Shown: positions 35,019-48,300 of the stretch, piece by piece
Layout: every line of letters begins with the position of its first letter
Position numbering within the stretch: position 1 is the stretch's first letter
Assembly (NCBI GenBank): GCA_017591395.1
Contig: WEDG01001396.1
Span: 1 to 64,000, forward strand
DNA length: 64,000 nucleotides
Direction: 5' to 3'
Source: Schistocephalus solidus
Taxonomy: Eukaryota > Platyhelminthes > Cestoda > Diphyllobothriidea > Diphyllobothriidae
Notes under the pieces: generated by a model
What the model was told of the DNA's origin: nothing
The model's input: only the letters and a program-made list of their open reading frames with translations
The model's database searches: none
Made by a program: the position numbers and the translations under genes

Positions 35019-35089
35019 CTACAAAAGCTGATTGTAAGTTGCGGAAAATTTAGAGAACCTGAGTGGGTTTTCTTTAATTACTATGTATG

Positions 35090-36340
35090 CAAGGATTTGG
35101 CATATATCTTATGCGTTGTCACCGAGCATTGTCGGATAGCTCTGTTAAAGCAATGGTAGGTCCTTTCTTACGAATCTGCTCTTCTCTCTTGAAAACTGTA
35201 ACAATGCAAACGACGAAGGCAGAATTGTGTACGCAATCTTCACCGACTTCAAAAAGGCCTTTGACAGCTTTCCTCGCCTAAGCCTCCTGTATGGACTGCG
35301 CAGCCTAGGAGTTCGTGGAAGCCTCCTTGTATAGATACAGATCTTTTTGACTGGACGGTCACAGCGAGTACAAGTCAGGTGCCAGCAGTTTTCAGGGGTA
35401 AGCGTGGTGAGTGGCATCCCATTAGGCTCAGTTTTAGACCTCACGATTTCACTTGTTTTCATCAATTTTCTGACATCCTCCTGTTTGCTGGCGACATAAA
35501 ACTGTGAACTTCGTTCACAATGCGGCAGACAAGGACCATCTGCAAAGAAACTTGAACAGGCTCGAGGAATGTTCAAAGCACTAGCCTATGTCTTTTAATG
35601 TCATCAGGTACCTCTGTCTGCAAATTAACAGCCGTGGAGCCCTCAGTCCGAGATTAACTTTCTAAGCGGTATATAATTTCAACCAGTTGACAGTCAGAAG
35701 GACTTGGGTGTGTGAATTACATTGTCACTAAAGCCAACGCTGAACTGCATGAAGGCAGCCAAGTTGGCCATGTCTATATTGCAACTCATCAGGCGAGCGT
35801 TTATGGAGTTTCAAAAAGACAGTTTCTCCAAAATAGTCGGAAGATTCGTGCGGTCACATCTAGAATATGCCATACAGTAGTGGAGACCTTAGACTGTCAA
35901 GGACGGTGCCGTCTTAAAGGAGGTGCAGAGTTCGGTGACGAAATTGACCGAAGGCTTGCCAACACTACCTGATGAAAACAGCCTAGCAACCCTGAACTTA
36001 TTTCCCCTTTCCTTCAGGCAACTGCGAGGAGCCATGCATTAAACTTTCGCATTATGAAAGGCTTGGACTGTTGCTTTGTTTCCAATGACTTATTCACTCA
36101 GGTAAACACGCCAACCCTGCATGGTCATCCCCCAAATCTTCGCACAAGTAAAGCAAGGAACAATAGGTGCAAGTTTTTCGTCAGTAACAGAGTGGTTACA
36201 GCGTGTAACTCTGCCTGCGGATGCTGTTCTCTGCAGCAGTGTGAATTCCTTGAACTGCAAACACTATGCACATCACTTCTCTCACATAAAGCACACTCTA
36301 AATTGCATGTACTAATACTATTGCCAATTTGTAAGTAGTC
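35090..36340 (+). mobile_element. CR1/Jockey-like LINE remnant (RT and C-terminus)
   Basis: Translated in shifting frames, the plus strand gives the reverse-transcriptase blocks of a CR1-like non-LTR element. These are FTDFKKAFDSFP near 35240, IFLTGRSQRVQV near 35340, SGIPLGSVL near 35410, LNRLEECS near 35550, and VRSHLEYAIQWW near 35860. GLPTLPDENSLATLNLFPL follows near 35950. The C-terminal block TLHGHPPNLR and FFVSNRVV is in an open frame at 36054-36338. Many stops and frameshifts; the YxDD region is not preserved. The 5' half is missing, as is usual for LINE insertions. Confidence 0.75.
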
Positions 36341-36344
36341 CTTT

Positions 36345-39300
36345 AAGTGTATTATTTTCGACGAGCCGATGGCTACTTGATTTTCCCCATGTTGTTATGT
36401 AAACAACGACCACGCCGTCAGCCTGGTGTGTGTTGTGCGTCGAGCGGCTGACCAGTACAATATGAGTCAGACGGCGATGGCTGCTTCTTACCCCTAGGTT
36501 TTGGAAATCATGGTCGTATGCTTATCTTTCCATTAAGAAAATTGAAATGAACTGAACTAAAGCAGAACTATTATGTTTATTTCTGGCAGTCATGAGTCGT
36601 CCATATGGAGACCCTGCATTATGGGACTTGCTTGGACTTTCGATTCCATTTTCCCCATCTGGAGTTTTCTTTTTTACTGAATGAGATAAGTGTCTATGGT
36701 ATCGATTATTGACCAGGATTTTATGACCTTTGAGACATTTTCGTATGATTTTTTTAGCTGTTTGCGCATTTGTGCGTCGTCCCTTACCTTTTTGGCACCT
36801 AAATCCTGCCCTCTTTTTCGTATTTATATATTCTTTGGAATACCTGTGTATAAGGTGTATAATCCTTTAAGTTATTCTGCAGTTTTTGGAGAAATATGTA
36901 CTTGGCGTGACTTTATACTTGGATGTGCAACGCATTTCGTGTTACTAAAATACACAACCCATTGTTTCACTGGTCTTATACGGCTCTAGTGTACATAGGA
37001 TGCCTTTTGTCTAAATCAAAGCCATATGCCTCATTTGCTTCACATAATAATGCTTTATAAGGCTTATGATACAACAGAAAAGGAATGGGCCACTTCGTAT
37101 GCTCAAAATCGCACTGGAATACCTAAATATAATGGACTAAATTAATGGACAAGCAAACGTCTCGAAATATTTTCACCCAAACTTAAAGCCAACATTCTTT
37201 ATCATTCGTTTATCCGCCTTGAGTATATGAGATTCGATAAAAGTAGCTTATTAAATGAATTTTTTCCTGATTTTTTTTTCTAGATAACGTAATACATCTA
37301 CTCAACCCACTGAGCTTACTGGAAATATTATCAACTCAGTACTTTCGTAGAGCAAAATTAAACAAGTATCTTTTTAAATACAGCATCCACATGCGTAGGA
37401 ATTAAGTAGGGATTAATTTTTTATAAACATTTTATCAAAGAAATAGGTTCTCATTGGAAATGAGGAAATATTTGATTTTGTTACCGTCAAATTAACAGAA
37501 GGCATCTTAACAGAATTTTGAAGACGTACAGAGGAGTCCTAGATAAAGAAGGAACGCGTAGAAGTTCATTTTTATGTTCAGTGTTGGTTCCAATGAGCAG
37601 ATAAATTTTTGCGTCGCTGTGGTTCAAGATCGCCAACCTCTTAGACGGAGAGTCTGGCGTTTCTGCTGATTCACCCGTTTATATAGGCCACAGAAATGAC
37701 GAGGATTGGAGTCGTCGTGCACCAATACCCATAAAGGTCACGAAATTTCAAATTCCTGAATTTAACGCCCACTGCATGAACTCCTCAAACCATAGCCCAA
37801 CCTGACTGGACCAATACTTAATTTCAATGTGAAATTATGCAATGCAGGGCATTAATTCTATACTGTACTAAAACGGGTTATGCAAGTACATACAGTGTTT
37901 TGGAACATCGAATACTGAGCTCTACAATAAAACTTATTTCTTGAGGTAGGGCACGCATATATGTACCAGCCACTCTCCCGTCCACCCTAAATTATCTTCC
38001 AGCAAAACGCATTTCACAATGCATTAAAAAGCATACAGGGTGAACACGAGTTTCTTCAAGAACACGTTTGCTCTCCTAAAATGTCTCTATTACCACCAAC
38101 CCCATGTTAGAGGTGGCTTTTCGCCAAATTTCAGAAGGTCGGGGAATTATGTCCTTCAAATTATGTTGTAAGCACTGAAAAATTCTGCAGCGCAAATATA
38201 GTTTGTTCATTTTCCTATCTTGACAAGAACAGAAGCTTTCATAGATAGCTAAGTGCAACATTTCGCGGTGGCTTTAGGTTATAGCCGGTAGAAGAAGATT
38301 ATTTTCGCCAAATGCATACTTTATTATTAACCAGCAAGCACACAGCATTTTCCTTATCCCAAAAATGACCTTATTTATTTGGTGCTATGAGCGTTCTGGT
38401 ACCTTCCCGCATATCGTATGCCAATTGTGGAGCGTGTTCCAGATCCTTCCGTTCCATAGCCTGTCGGTCGTGCATGGGACGTTTCTTGCGTGAAAATCCC
38501 ACCGCGAGAAAAGCTTGAATGTTCGATCGGTCGCAAGGGTGAGCAAGGCACGATGCTGCAGCCCACGCTGAGTTAACGAGCGCATTCAGCAGCTGGCTTG
38601 GTCTGCTTGTGCGGGCATCATCGTTGCGATTTAGACCGTGACTGCACAGTTTTCGATTTTCTTAACCGGGTACAGGGTTGCACAGTATGGTTATTGGTCG
38701 GACCCATTTAACGCGTACCATAAAACACAGGATTTAAAAATTTTGTAATTTACCTCTAGTTTCGTAGACCAAACTGGCTGTCGAAGCCGGTCAGATAAGT
38801 GTTGCTTTAGAGGATCAAATATAGTTTAACGAGTTTCATATCTTGGCTATCGGTTTGTTCCTGCCATGGGTACCAGATATAAACAAAATTATCGGAAAGT
38901 TCAAGAGGAAATAAATAATAGTTATATTCACAATTAAATACTGAACTTGCTTGTCTGACGGGTGCATATACCATACACCAATTACAAGACCCTATGTCCG
39001 GCAGCACTAAAGCTGACACATAGGTGAACCACGGTCCAATGAACAGTATCTGGCCTAGCTTAGGTAATTTTAATCTAAATTCAGAGATGTTTTCCATGAT
39101 AAGTAATATGCCGACTAGCAATATTAACTGTCGGGCCACATAATGCCCATATATTTTATTCATGCCCACAGGCCGGCATTCGAGCTGCCTGCAAAAGCCA
39201 CACTCAACCGAAAGGAATTATTACTTAGCATGAATCATTCACATTGATTTTCGATGCTTTTATAAATTCAAAGATAATACACCTTTGGGGGCAAATAACT

Positions 39301-39425
39301 TCGTTTTCAAATATAATGCTTGATCAAAAGGCATATTTCGGCTTTAAAATATATAAAATATGCGATTTTTTAGATCGTAAATTGTCCATTCATATAGCCT
39401 CGTATGTATCCGTTTAGAATACTGA
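36345..39425. other. Unassigned AT-rich DNA
   Basis: No frame here has a recognisable domain. A GC-richer patch at 38375-38640 stays open on the minus strand in two frames for 63-66 codons (for example TDRTFKLFSRWDFHARN); it may be a fragment of an unidentified repeat. The open frame at 38807-39169 (minus, 120 codons) has no family signature and the codon use of random AT-rich DNA. Confidence 0.5.
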
Positions 39426-39429
39426 CACT

Positions 39430-39935
39430 TTAAACAGCCCCGACAGTTCGACCGGCTATTCCGATAAAGTTACCAGTGTGCTCTACAGCATGTTGGTTCA
39501 GGGACGGTGACTTGCACGTGCGAGTAGACTTGCGCGGATCTACCGTACTCTCTCCCATTTCCCCGCCTCTGTCCTGGGGCATGACCAAGCCAAGAAGACC
39601 GGAGGCGGGAGAGGGCGCAGGTGGCTGCGCGGCTGGAGTTTCCGACACACCCGGCTCGGATCCCACGCAGACCACATTAAGAAGGAGCCATTGTAGACTG
39701 CATCTCAATCCGCCAGTCAGCCACTCCATACAAGCACATCCTGGGCTGACCGCACGGTTCGAGTTATTCAGTCAGTAAGCAACCTTTCAAGCCACGGCTT
39801 TTAACGAACCATGATATCTTTCAGCGCATCAAATTGTTTATGGTGAGAAAAATCCACTGAGCCATCGACCTCACTTTCACTCACCCATTTCTAGCCCACA
39901 GCCACCGTCTGAGTTGGTCACCAAAGAGCCGTACC
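39430..39935 (+). repeat. LINE-associated 3' repeat, copy 1
   Basis: Has three parts in order: A (gacggtgacttg to cacacc..gatccca), B (aagaaggagccattg to cagccactcca) and C (gggctgaccgc to cctcactttcactcaccc). The same order recurs at 51.85-53.03 kb. Here it abuts the 3' end of a minus-strand LINE fragment, so it is probably that element's 3' UTR or a SINE sharing its tail. Open frames over it are accidental. Confidence 0.65.
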
Positions 39936-39939
39936 TCTG

Positions 39940-41300
39940 GTGGTGCTTGTGACTTGTGAGCCATCCTTCTGGCTTTTGAAACAGCGATCCGGTTGGCTTC
40001 ATAGATTGCGGCTTCAGTCTTCATTACTCCTCTCCAAAACGGTCGCTCCCCGCGCCGTTATCCCCGGTTTCCAGGGTGATTTTCAAGCAATTCTGAGTAC
40101 TCTTCAGGGTTACCTTATAGCGGATTTTTTCCTCCTTTATGACGAAAATCCGTGGTGACCTTTCTATAGAACAATCGTTCACCATCCGGAGGGAACCGAT
40201 TCATCACAGTGTTAGTTTTCTGTCGTTGAGTTTAATTTGCGTGGATGCTGAGGATCCTGTATGTTTCAGGACTTCCATGTTTGGAATCCAATGTTGCCAT
40301 CCGAGTTATGGTAGGCTACGGAAGTATATACGATGGAAGGGGTCTAGTTTTTTACCTTTGGCTCGTAGGCAGTACAGGTCTCCTCTCCATACAGCAGTTT
40401 CTTCAACATAACAATTTTGTACGTCTTTATTTTGATGCAACTGAAGGTTCTGACAATTCCACACCAAGGATTGCAACAGACCGAATGGCTGGCTGGCTTT
40501 GGAGATCCAGTGCACAATCTTGTGGTCAATTTTGGTGTTATTTGACAAAATAGGCGAAATTGTCCCCGGTTTAAAGTTTGGTGCCGGTAACAGTGATTTG
40601 AGGTAGACTTTAATTATTTCTTGATGACAAACGATGCATGATAAACGATTTGTCCTTGATGTTCAGTCCGGAAGTTGGCGCAGCCGGCGATTAAAAGGTC
40701 CATTCTCCTTACCACATCCACTGCCTTCGCGGTTTTAAGCGTGCATTCTGCGAAGAGCAGGCTGTATAGAGTAGTTGTTGTTTGAATGCAAACGTTAGTG
40801 AGAAAATGGCCGTCAGTCCTGTACATGCTGTGTATTCCAGGGTGCTCATCATGGTAGGCGTCCACCAACCTGACAGAGAACATGAGACTGAAGAGGGTGG
40901 GACCGAGTACGCACCCACTTCACTCCGTTGGTCACTGAGAATGGTTCAGAAACCGTCCCGTTTCCGTGACGCGCGCCATTATCCAGTTGTGGGGCTGACG
41001 CACCATGTTTGAGCATTGCTCGGGACAATCGAATTTCTCTACGAGTTTCCGAGGTCCATCACGGTATACCGTGTCAAAAGCTATCGTCACATTCACGAAG
41101 GTGCCGGATCGGAGGGTGTGCATCTCTTGGCGCTTCTCTTGTAGTTGCCGGATGGCGAAAATCATACTGGTAGTGCCACAGTGCTGTCGAAAGCCTCTTT
41201 CCGGCGCCACCCTTTTTCTAAGTTAGTGTTCAGGTGATTGAGGAGAAAATGTGCATAGGTTTTTCTTGCTACGTGGAGGAGGGAAACGGCTTGAACGGCC
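39940..41300 (-). mobile_element. Fragment of the APE-RT-zinc-finger LINE, C-terminal RT part
   Basis: On the minus strand, in broken frames, it has FRQHCGTTSMIFAIRQLQEK near 41190, then MVRQPHNWIMARVTETG near 40970. These are followed by DAYHDEHPGI (40.85), a decayed catalytic region LLFAE in place of the aspartate pair (40.74), ISKASQPFGLLQ (40.5), and the linker (about 39.95-40.05) that precedes the finger tail. It matches the element at 53-57 kb block for block. The zinc-finger tail is absent: the linker runs directly into the 3' repeat. Confidence 0.75.
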
Positions 41301-41304
41301 CACA

Positions 41305-42105
41305 TTTTAATCCACGTGAAAATCGCTTTGAAGTTTCAAACGAAACTGACTGTTTAGCTACCTCCATATCTGTTAATATACAAATGTATAGGTAACATAA
41401 TACTGCTTTTTTGTATTCATTAGTATTTCTCTCTTTTTACTTTTTCATACGTCCCATTCTACTGCACCGCGTTCTACAGCCGCGTTATCCAATTCTAGTT
41501 TAAAGAGAAAATTCAATATTGTTTATGCTGGTAAATTTTAATTTATAAACCAAACTTTCCCTTCTTTGGCAGAATGATCGTTTTCTCACTGCTGTAAGAG
41601 GTTGGCTGATGCATCATAGGCAGGTTTTTCGTAGCAGAAATATTCCTCTGAAGCTCACAAGATTTCAAATCCACTGTATAAAAGTATTTCTGATGTTGAT
41701 TGGCGAATTTTGGCGTTCCTGCCTCTTCGGCAGTCAATTGGATGGCTTTGGCTGTTCATGATCACAGGTAACTTCGGCAACCATTTTTTCCGGTTGAGCT
41801 GTGCTGAATAGGTTAAGGAGAGAATGGCGGGCTGTTGGAGGTTGAACACGTTTCCTGAGTCTGTAGTTCAGTTCAAGTAGGTAAATATACATGTTTTTGT
41901 AGATAGTACATACCACCATGTTGGCCTGGACGCACATTAAGAGGGCTTTTGTTCAATAGTTGCTGTCCCCTGCCCTAATCGCACATAATCCACCACTAAT
42001 CTAGCAGTCAGGACCCCAACTCATCCACTTTCCATTTTCCCCCTCCAGCATAGGGAGCCATAATTGTTCCACCTCACCCTCTCGCTAAAACACATGTGAT
42101 CTTTA
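41305..42105. other. Unassigned AT-rich DNA
   Basis: Only short, unconvincing frames. I see no repeat or motif that I can name. Confidence 0.5.
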
Positions 42106-42109
42106 GACC

Positions 42110-42365
42110 CTCGTAGTCCGACGAGGTCCACCGTATGCTCCACACCAGGTGGTGCAGAGACGGTGACTTGCGCGTGGATTAGTTTTAAGTGATAATAGAC
42201 CTGTGCTGCACTCTCTCCCTCTCTTCCCTCACCCGGTTTTGCCTGGTCTCAAAACAGATTCAAGAAGATCAGAGGCGGGATATAGTGCAGGTGGCCGGTG
42301 GGGCCAGAGACTCAACTGGCCATGCCAACACACCTGACTCAGATCCCACGGAATGAGAGTGTAAT
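42110..42365 (+). repeat. LINE-associated 3' repeat, copy 2 (part A only)
   Basis: Matches part A of the copies at 39.43 and 51.88 kb: agacggtgacttg, a run of c/t-rich sequence, gatcagaggcggg, cacacctgactcagatcccacgga. It stops where part B would begin and has no LINE beside it, so part A may be able to move by itself. Confidence 0.6.
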
Positions 42366-42369
42366 AAAT

Positions 42370-44930
42370 GGTAAGAGTGACAGGTGTGGCGTGAGCCTGC
42401 ATCTACGCGTGCCACCACGCTCCTCCATGTACGGCTTTTGTTATGGGAGCACAGCCCGGGTAACATCTGTCATGCCCTGATATAAACCCCGTGTTATTCT
42501 AGTGCATCTACCACGTTGGCCGTTTAAGGTGCCCACAGACATACCTTGACTCACCCCCTTAAATGTCACCGGGCTCTCTATCCTATCGCCCTAAACGGTT
42601 TACTGTGACATTCTAAATCTCTCACTTGTCTTCATTGTGTCGGGTTGCTGTCACCAGCTCAAAACTTCACGAGTACAACTCGATTTTTCTGAAAAAACCT
42701 CTTCCTTTTTCAACTCATTTTTGTGAAAAGGGGAATCGGGTTAAGGCATGCCATTGCAAAATGTGCACCTTCCAGCTGATTACACGTGAAATTTCTTTGC
42801 GTAGACCTCAACCACTAAACCTTGGGGGCTCAGATGGAAAATGGTGATTGAATTGCTTCTCTCGTTGATGATCAGTCCCTTCGCACATTTTAGCTTGAAC
42901 AGAACGCCCACCCATTCCTACAGCTTTCTTTAAAAGCTCATAAGTAAATTCATATGCTTCTCGCTAGCTGAGGGCGACTCCACTGTCTGAATGCCTTTCG
43001 GTGAGACAGTGTCTCCTGGGGGAGGTCACGCGTGGATGTCAGCGGCCTACGGTATGGCGTGCTTACGGGGACCTACTTGGAATAGTATGGGACGAACGCC
43101 CTCCGCACGGTCAACCAGCTGGAGGACGCAAAATGCCGAGAGGACGTGGAGAGCTGTGGGCGGGGGTACGCGTCATTTCATTAGCCCAGAGGCCGCGATT
43201 AAGACAATAGGTTTGGAGGGGCATCGCCGCTGAGAAATACAAGTAGCCCTTTTTATGTCGCTTTCATTTCGCTTTATTGACTAATCATATTTTCATATTA
43301 GTGTGTTGTGGGGCACACACAGATGGGGTGATTAATTTTTTCGACCAGCTCCAGTTGTCTTGCCATCGGATGAAGGTGGGTGAGGAAGGAGAGTGTGTGG
43401 TAGATGCTGCGCAAGTCACCCCACTAATTCACGTCACAAGTGCTGCACTTACCCTGTCTTAGTGCACACGGTGGACTTTATCGCTTGTGACGGTCGACCT
43501 GTCACCCGACCTCAAGAGAACGTCCCGGGCACTTTTACACACCATTTTAATCACTTCAATGATTCTGCCCTTGAAGTGACACCCAACCTTAAGTGTGTAG
43601 ACATAAAGGCGGTGGGCAGTTGGTTGCGCTAGCGGGCTTTTCTTTTGTAGTGACTTAAACTTACTGTGGGACCGAAGTAAACAGCGTGAAAGCAAGCCCT
43701 GCGCCTGACATAAGGAAATATTCTGCTTGATTGCTGTTCTGGGAAAATTATATTTGGCTTGTGTCGATGGTGCTTATTGGGCAATGTAGATATCAACAGG
43801 GCTTAATCGTCGTGGTATAGATTGAGGGAATCCTTTTATGGAAGACTGTGCAAGTACTTTCGATGAGGCATCTATATCTGCGCCTTCGAGTGCCGTTCCT
43901 GTTATGCTCGGAAAACAAGGTGGAACAGGGTTACAATGGAGCTCCTTTTGTTAGTGCCATGACAGTTGATTCAGCACTTGTAGAGGAGTTAAAATGTCGA
44001 TTCTGTTCTCCAGACCAGCCTCACACAAAGCCCACAGTTCACCCACGGGAAGTTTAAATGTAGAAAAGAGGGCTTTCAAGCCGAATATCTTAGAGGCTAA
44101 TGGAAGCCGATAAAAGAACGTCAACCTCTTTCACCATTGTGACAGTGCAAGAATAGCCAACACGCTGGGGTCTGACGTTCGGTTAGTCTTCCCTATTGAC
44201 GTTTTCTGTCAGTCATCTGATGCCAAGTTGCTCCATGTTTCCCTCTAAAGTAAGTGTCATCAAGAACGTAGGGCTCCTCAAAAATGTCTTCCGAAATATC
44301 TAAAAGCACTGACTGCCAAGAATCACTTATGGTCTTTAACCTTGTTTTAACTCTAATTCCCTGATATCCAGTGAGCTGTCCCACCTAAAGTGAAACCAAG
44401 CGTACCAGCTCTCCGGACGCTAGCGCAAATACCAGGTCCTTAACGGTAACTTTAAGGGAGTTGTATGATACGATGTACGCAGTCTTTTAATTTAGTTGAA
44501 AGAGTTTTTAATACCAAATCAGGCAGATGTAAGTTAAAATTTCTGATTAATGTCATGACATGTTAGTCAAAATTCAGATATATCTCTTCATTTGGGAAGT
44601 ATTCCATAAGTGATATTTTACTATGGAGTATTGTGCGCCAAAATTCCACGATAATTCAGTCATGGCAGGATGCTAGTTGCTGTGTGCGTTTCAGATCGGT
44701 CCTATCCAAAAACTGCACTCGATTAAGAATGACAGCCTATGCTGTGTGGTTTTGTTCCATTGATTTTCAGTGCCCATTTAAATTCTTGTATATTTTATGT
44801 AAACCATACCTTAAAATATTGTTTGGACGACATAATTTCGTGTACCTCCACTTGACGGTTACCTTATGTTATGCTTCCTGAGACTATTCGAGTCGTCATG
44901 GTTACGCTGGCATGCATTCACGTGGCCAAG
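42370..44930. other. Mostly unassigned; one GC-rich patch
   Basis: A GC-rich patch at 42970-43235 is open in two plus frames of 69-80 codons without recognisable motifs. A short piece at about 43380-43470 (gtgtggtagatgctgcgcaagt) weakly recalls part A of the LINE-associated repeat. Nothing else identified. Confidence 0.45.
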
Positions 44931-44934
44931 AGTT

Positions 44935-45385
44935 TAGTGGGTTGGGGAGGGGTATTCAAATTAGCTATTTTTGCGAGAAGTGGTATGACAGGCTAGTGGT
45001 TGGGGTTTATGTTTGGGATCATGAAATTGGGGTTGGGTTAACGGCTGCACTTCATAAAATTGGGATTTGGCTTTCCGATTGAAGTAAGAGGTTGGAATTT
45101 GGGGTTATTCATTAGGATTAACTGTTGGGTTTCATTGTATGGGTTGAATTTTCGAGTTTCTCTTTTGATTAAGTAGTTATGGTGTGTTGTTAGAACTGTT
45201 AGTTAGGTCTATGACGAAGGACTATCAGTTAGGTTTAGGATTAGCAGATTAGGGTACTAGTTATGCTTAGTGTTTTTGTTAGTAGTTGGGGTTAGGTGTT
45301 AAGGGTATTTTAGGGTTATTAATGGGGGGGTTAGCGTTGGCCATTAAGCTTGCTAGTTAGGTTTAGAAGGAGGGTTAGCAGATAA
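44935..45385 (+). repeat. Degenerate G/T-rich tract of TTAGGG-like words
   Basis: About 450 bp dominated by ggggttgggtt, ggttaggtttaggatt, gattagggta and ttagggttatt. No run of perfect TTAGGG repeats exceeds two units. Either an eroded interstitial telomeric tract or a simple-sequence region. Confidence 0.55.
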
Positions 45386-45389
45386 CGAC

Positions 45390-48300
45390 GTTTTTTTACG
45401 CCAAGTCCGCTTCCTTGCCTCTTGTTTTTGAAGTTCACGGTGCGTGATGATTGTGTACCTGAAGCTCATTTCCCGTCTGTACCGCAGTATGGATGGCTCA
45501 ATTGCATGGCTCAATTAAATCTCCCACCGTTTTGGCCTTTTTCTGCTATATTACCAGTCTTTTTGGCGTTATCAACCGTTAGTAGGTTAAGGGTAGTTTT
45601 CATCACGAAAAGCCTTACGTGTCTTCACTGTTACGGCTGCTATGCCCTTTAATGCTTCCATAGGCCCCACCTATAAACCCCTATATCCATCATTCCTGTA
45701 TTACAGATGCCATTGGTTATTTCTCAGGAAGAATGGCTGCAGAAACATTGGTTGCCATTTTGTGTACTAAATCGGTAGCGAATCACGTCTTCTTCAAATT
45801 TTATGCTCGAGGAAAGAGTATCGTTCCCTCGTTAAAACCCTTCTCCACTTACGAAATAATTTCAAACTTGACCTGCCGTTGCATCTAAATTTAGGGTTTA
45901 GAGTTTATGGCTTCCATATTAGGAAAACCATGCATGCTGCTACGTCTCTAAGATGATACCGTATAGAACTCCCAGTAGACCATCCTGTACATCTCCCGAG
46001 ACGCATTACGAAACAGACATATATGATGCTCTTTGAATGGGCATTTCATGCTTTTGAAATATTTCACTAACAAACACTTTACGACCGACATATAATCTTT
46101 CTTTAAGTAGAAAGTTGGCAGAAGGCGTAATTTCCATCAACCGAGTATAAGAAATGATACTCGACTTTATAGGTTATTCGAGAAGCAATTTGAACAAATG
46201 TCTGTCTAGTACTATTTTTGCAGGTTGCCTAAAATAATCGCATTCAGGAGCCACCATTCTTGTTTGAGTGAATTATCATGGGAATATGCTGCGCCTTACT
46301 TTATCTTAAAACTTCACTTAAGTAATACTTTCTGATCAAAAAACGAATTTCAGCTTTTCGTTTTACATTTCATGAAGTTGGTCACTGCTGAAGCGAATAG
46401 TATACGGCCTATGAGGGCATATTTTTTTATAAACTTCCTATACTTTCAATTATAATGGTTTAAAACAGACCTCCGATGGACACCGAGGTTAAAGGTGAAT
46501 TTGCGTAGGAGTTTCTTCTATTATCTGGCCTGACGTACGTCAGAAGTTCAGCAAGAGGCCACAGGCCTTTTTTTAAATGCTGGAAATGCTGCTTTATGAC
46601 TTATTCTCAGAATCGATGTCTACCTTTAGGTTAGGCGAGGTGGGAATTTACCTGATGTGCCATTTCTGAATTTCTATTCGGGTTCCGCATCGCGTACAAC
46701 TATTTAGATGGATCGTTGAAATACATTAAATATGTACAAATGTCTTTATTTATTTATTTACAAGGATACAGGACGCATTTGTGTGCTTGGTGTCATGGAT
46801 GAACTGTGAGGAAGTTAATTCAGTCACTGTGGTAGGTTGCATTTCGCGTGAAAATTTTAGCATTATCTCTACGAAACTCATGTGCAAATAAACCCCAATA
46901 TTTAGGTACTATTTGATTTTTGTTGTTTTCATAGATGCTCCTAAAACGAATTATCTCTCCCGCAAATAAATAACCAATAGACAGTTTTATTTTAATGCTT
47001 ATCTGGAAAATTAATTTTGATTTATTTTTGCATAAGCGTGAAAGTTTTGTTTCATAGTAACCACGTTATTGCCGGAAGATAATGACCTTGTCATTCAAAA
47101 TATAAGAATTATTGAACTAGATACTACTAAAGCATGATATAGCCCAAAAATCCATTGGTAAACACGGCACAATTTTCCCCAAACAGATTGAGAGATGTCC
47201 TTCTCCAGGAAGATAATTCTGATTTATATAGGGCTTGAAATAACCAAGGGAAAAGTGTTAACTACTGCGGTATAGCTTATTCACGAATAATTTCGGTGAG
47301 CAGATTGTCCGTTGAAAAGGAGCACATCTCTGTTTTCGAGAGATTTTTGAATAGCATTTCCTTATCAGAACTGCATAGTAAGATATGAACTTGTATTATT
47401 TGCAAGTTTATTTAAAGCTTTTTGTGCATGGTTTGTGTCAGTTAAAAGGGCTATATTGAATAAGTGGTTGGCCCACCGTCTCTCCGTCGTAGTGCATAAC
47501 TATTAGCTTTGAGGTCAAGGTATTAGTTCTCGTTACAATATCGTCCGCACTCCTATGGCCTAATTAAAAGCCAGGTCTCGTTCTTTTCTAGTCCAACAGG
47601 TTATAAGTCGAATCTGTTTTAATTAGGTATTCCACCTTCTATACAACTGTAACCCTTTGAAGCACCTCCGTTTATCTGGTATGAGCAGCAAGTGTGTACT
47701 CCGCGCGCGTGTTGCACCTCTTACGACTGCATGCATGTGCGCACCAGTGGCTGTCTGATTCTCGCCTATCCGGGCTGTCCAATCTGGCCAATCATTTTCA
47801 AGGCTGACTCACACATGACCTTGCTGGGGCCCTGTGAGGAATCCGCACAGTCTTACACTTCGGACACCGTCCTCACAGCCGGGCTTGCTCTTGTCCGGTA
47901 GCCACTTTCTTCCAACGCCTTCTGCGATAGTTCTGTACAGAATACACCATCCCCCCCAACTGGCGTCCCATTTCTTCTCTTATACTGAACCATGCCAGAA
48001 GATCGTGGCGGCTAAGGTGTTCCCATAGAACTTAGCTGCTGCGATAAGTTCATTGTTCACATCATTTTCCAGAAGACCCGTGCCTGTTTGTGCAGTTGCT
48101 TTATCCTTCAATGTCTTAAAAGACTGGTTTTTTAAGCGATTCTACGTGCCAAGAGACGTATGGGTCTCGACACCTCTTTCGTTTGTTTGCCTCGTTTAAT
48201 TGTATGTCATAACCTTATAAATATCCACATGTCATCGAAAAAGTAAAGCTTTCATTTTAGGGCTTTTTTATCCATCTCCGTAAACTAACATATCTGTCTG

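Larger units (their letters stand above)
17998..35020 (-). repeat. Hierarchical tandem array of micro-exon-gene-like units
   Basis: A long array with nested periods. The 51-bp cassette recurs at 18330, 20861, 22788, 24712, 26637, 29231, 32157 and 34066; three central steps are 1924-1927 bp. Inside each unit a block of about 671 bp holding the 42-bp cassette is doubled (21819/22490, 23740/24414, 25665/26335, 30184/30853) or tripled (27591/28262/28933). Longer units of 2.5-3 kb also hold a terminal exon (20.2-20.6, 31.5-31.9, 33.5-33.8 kb). The outermost copy at 34.1-35.02 kb is strongly diverged. Splice-site-like signals, phase and hydrophobic coding segments all lie on the minus strand. This resembles flatworm micro-exon genes, but no transcript evidence is available. 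Confidence 0.8.

Noticed and set aside
38807..39169. A 120-codon minus-strand frame as a gene
   Set aside because: No domain, no supporting splice or promoter context, and composition like the surrounding AT-rich DNA.
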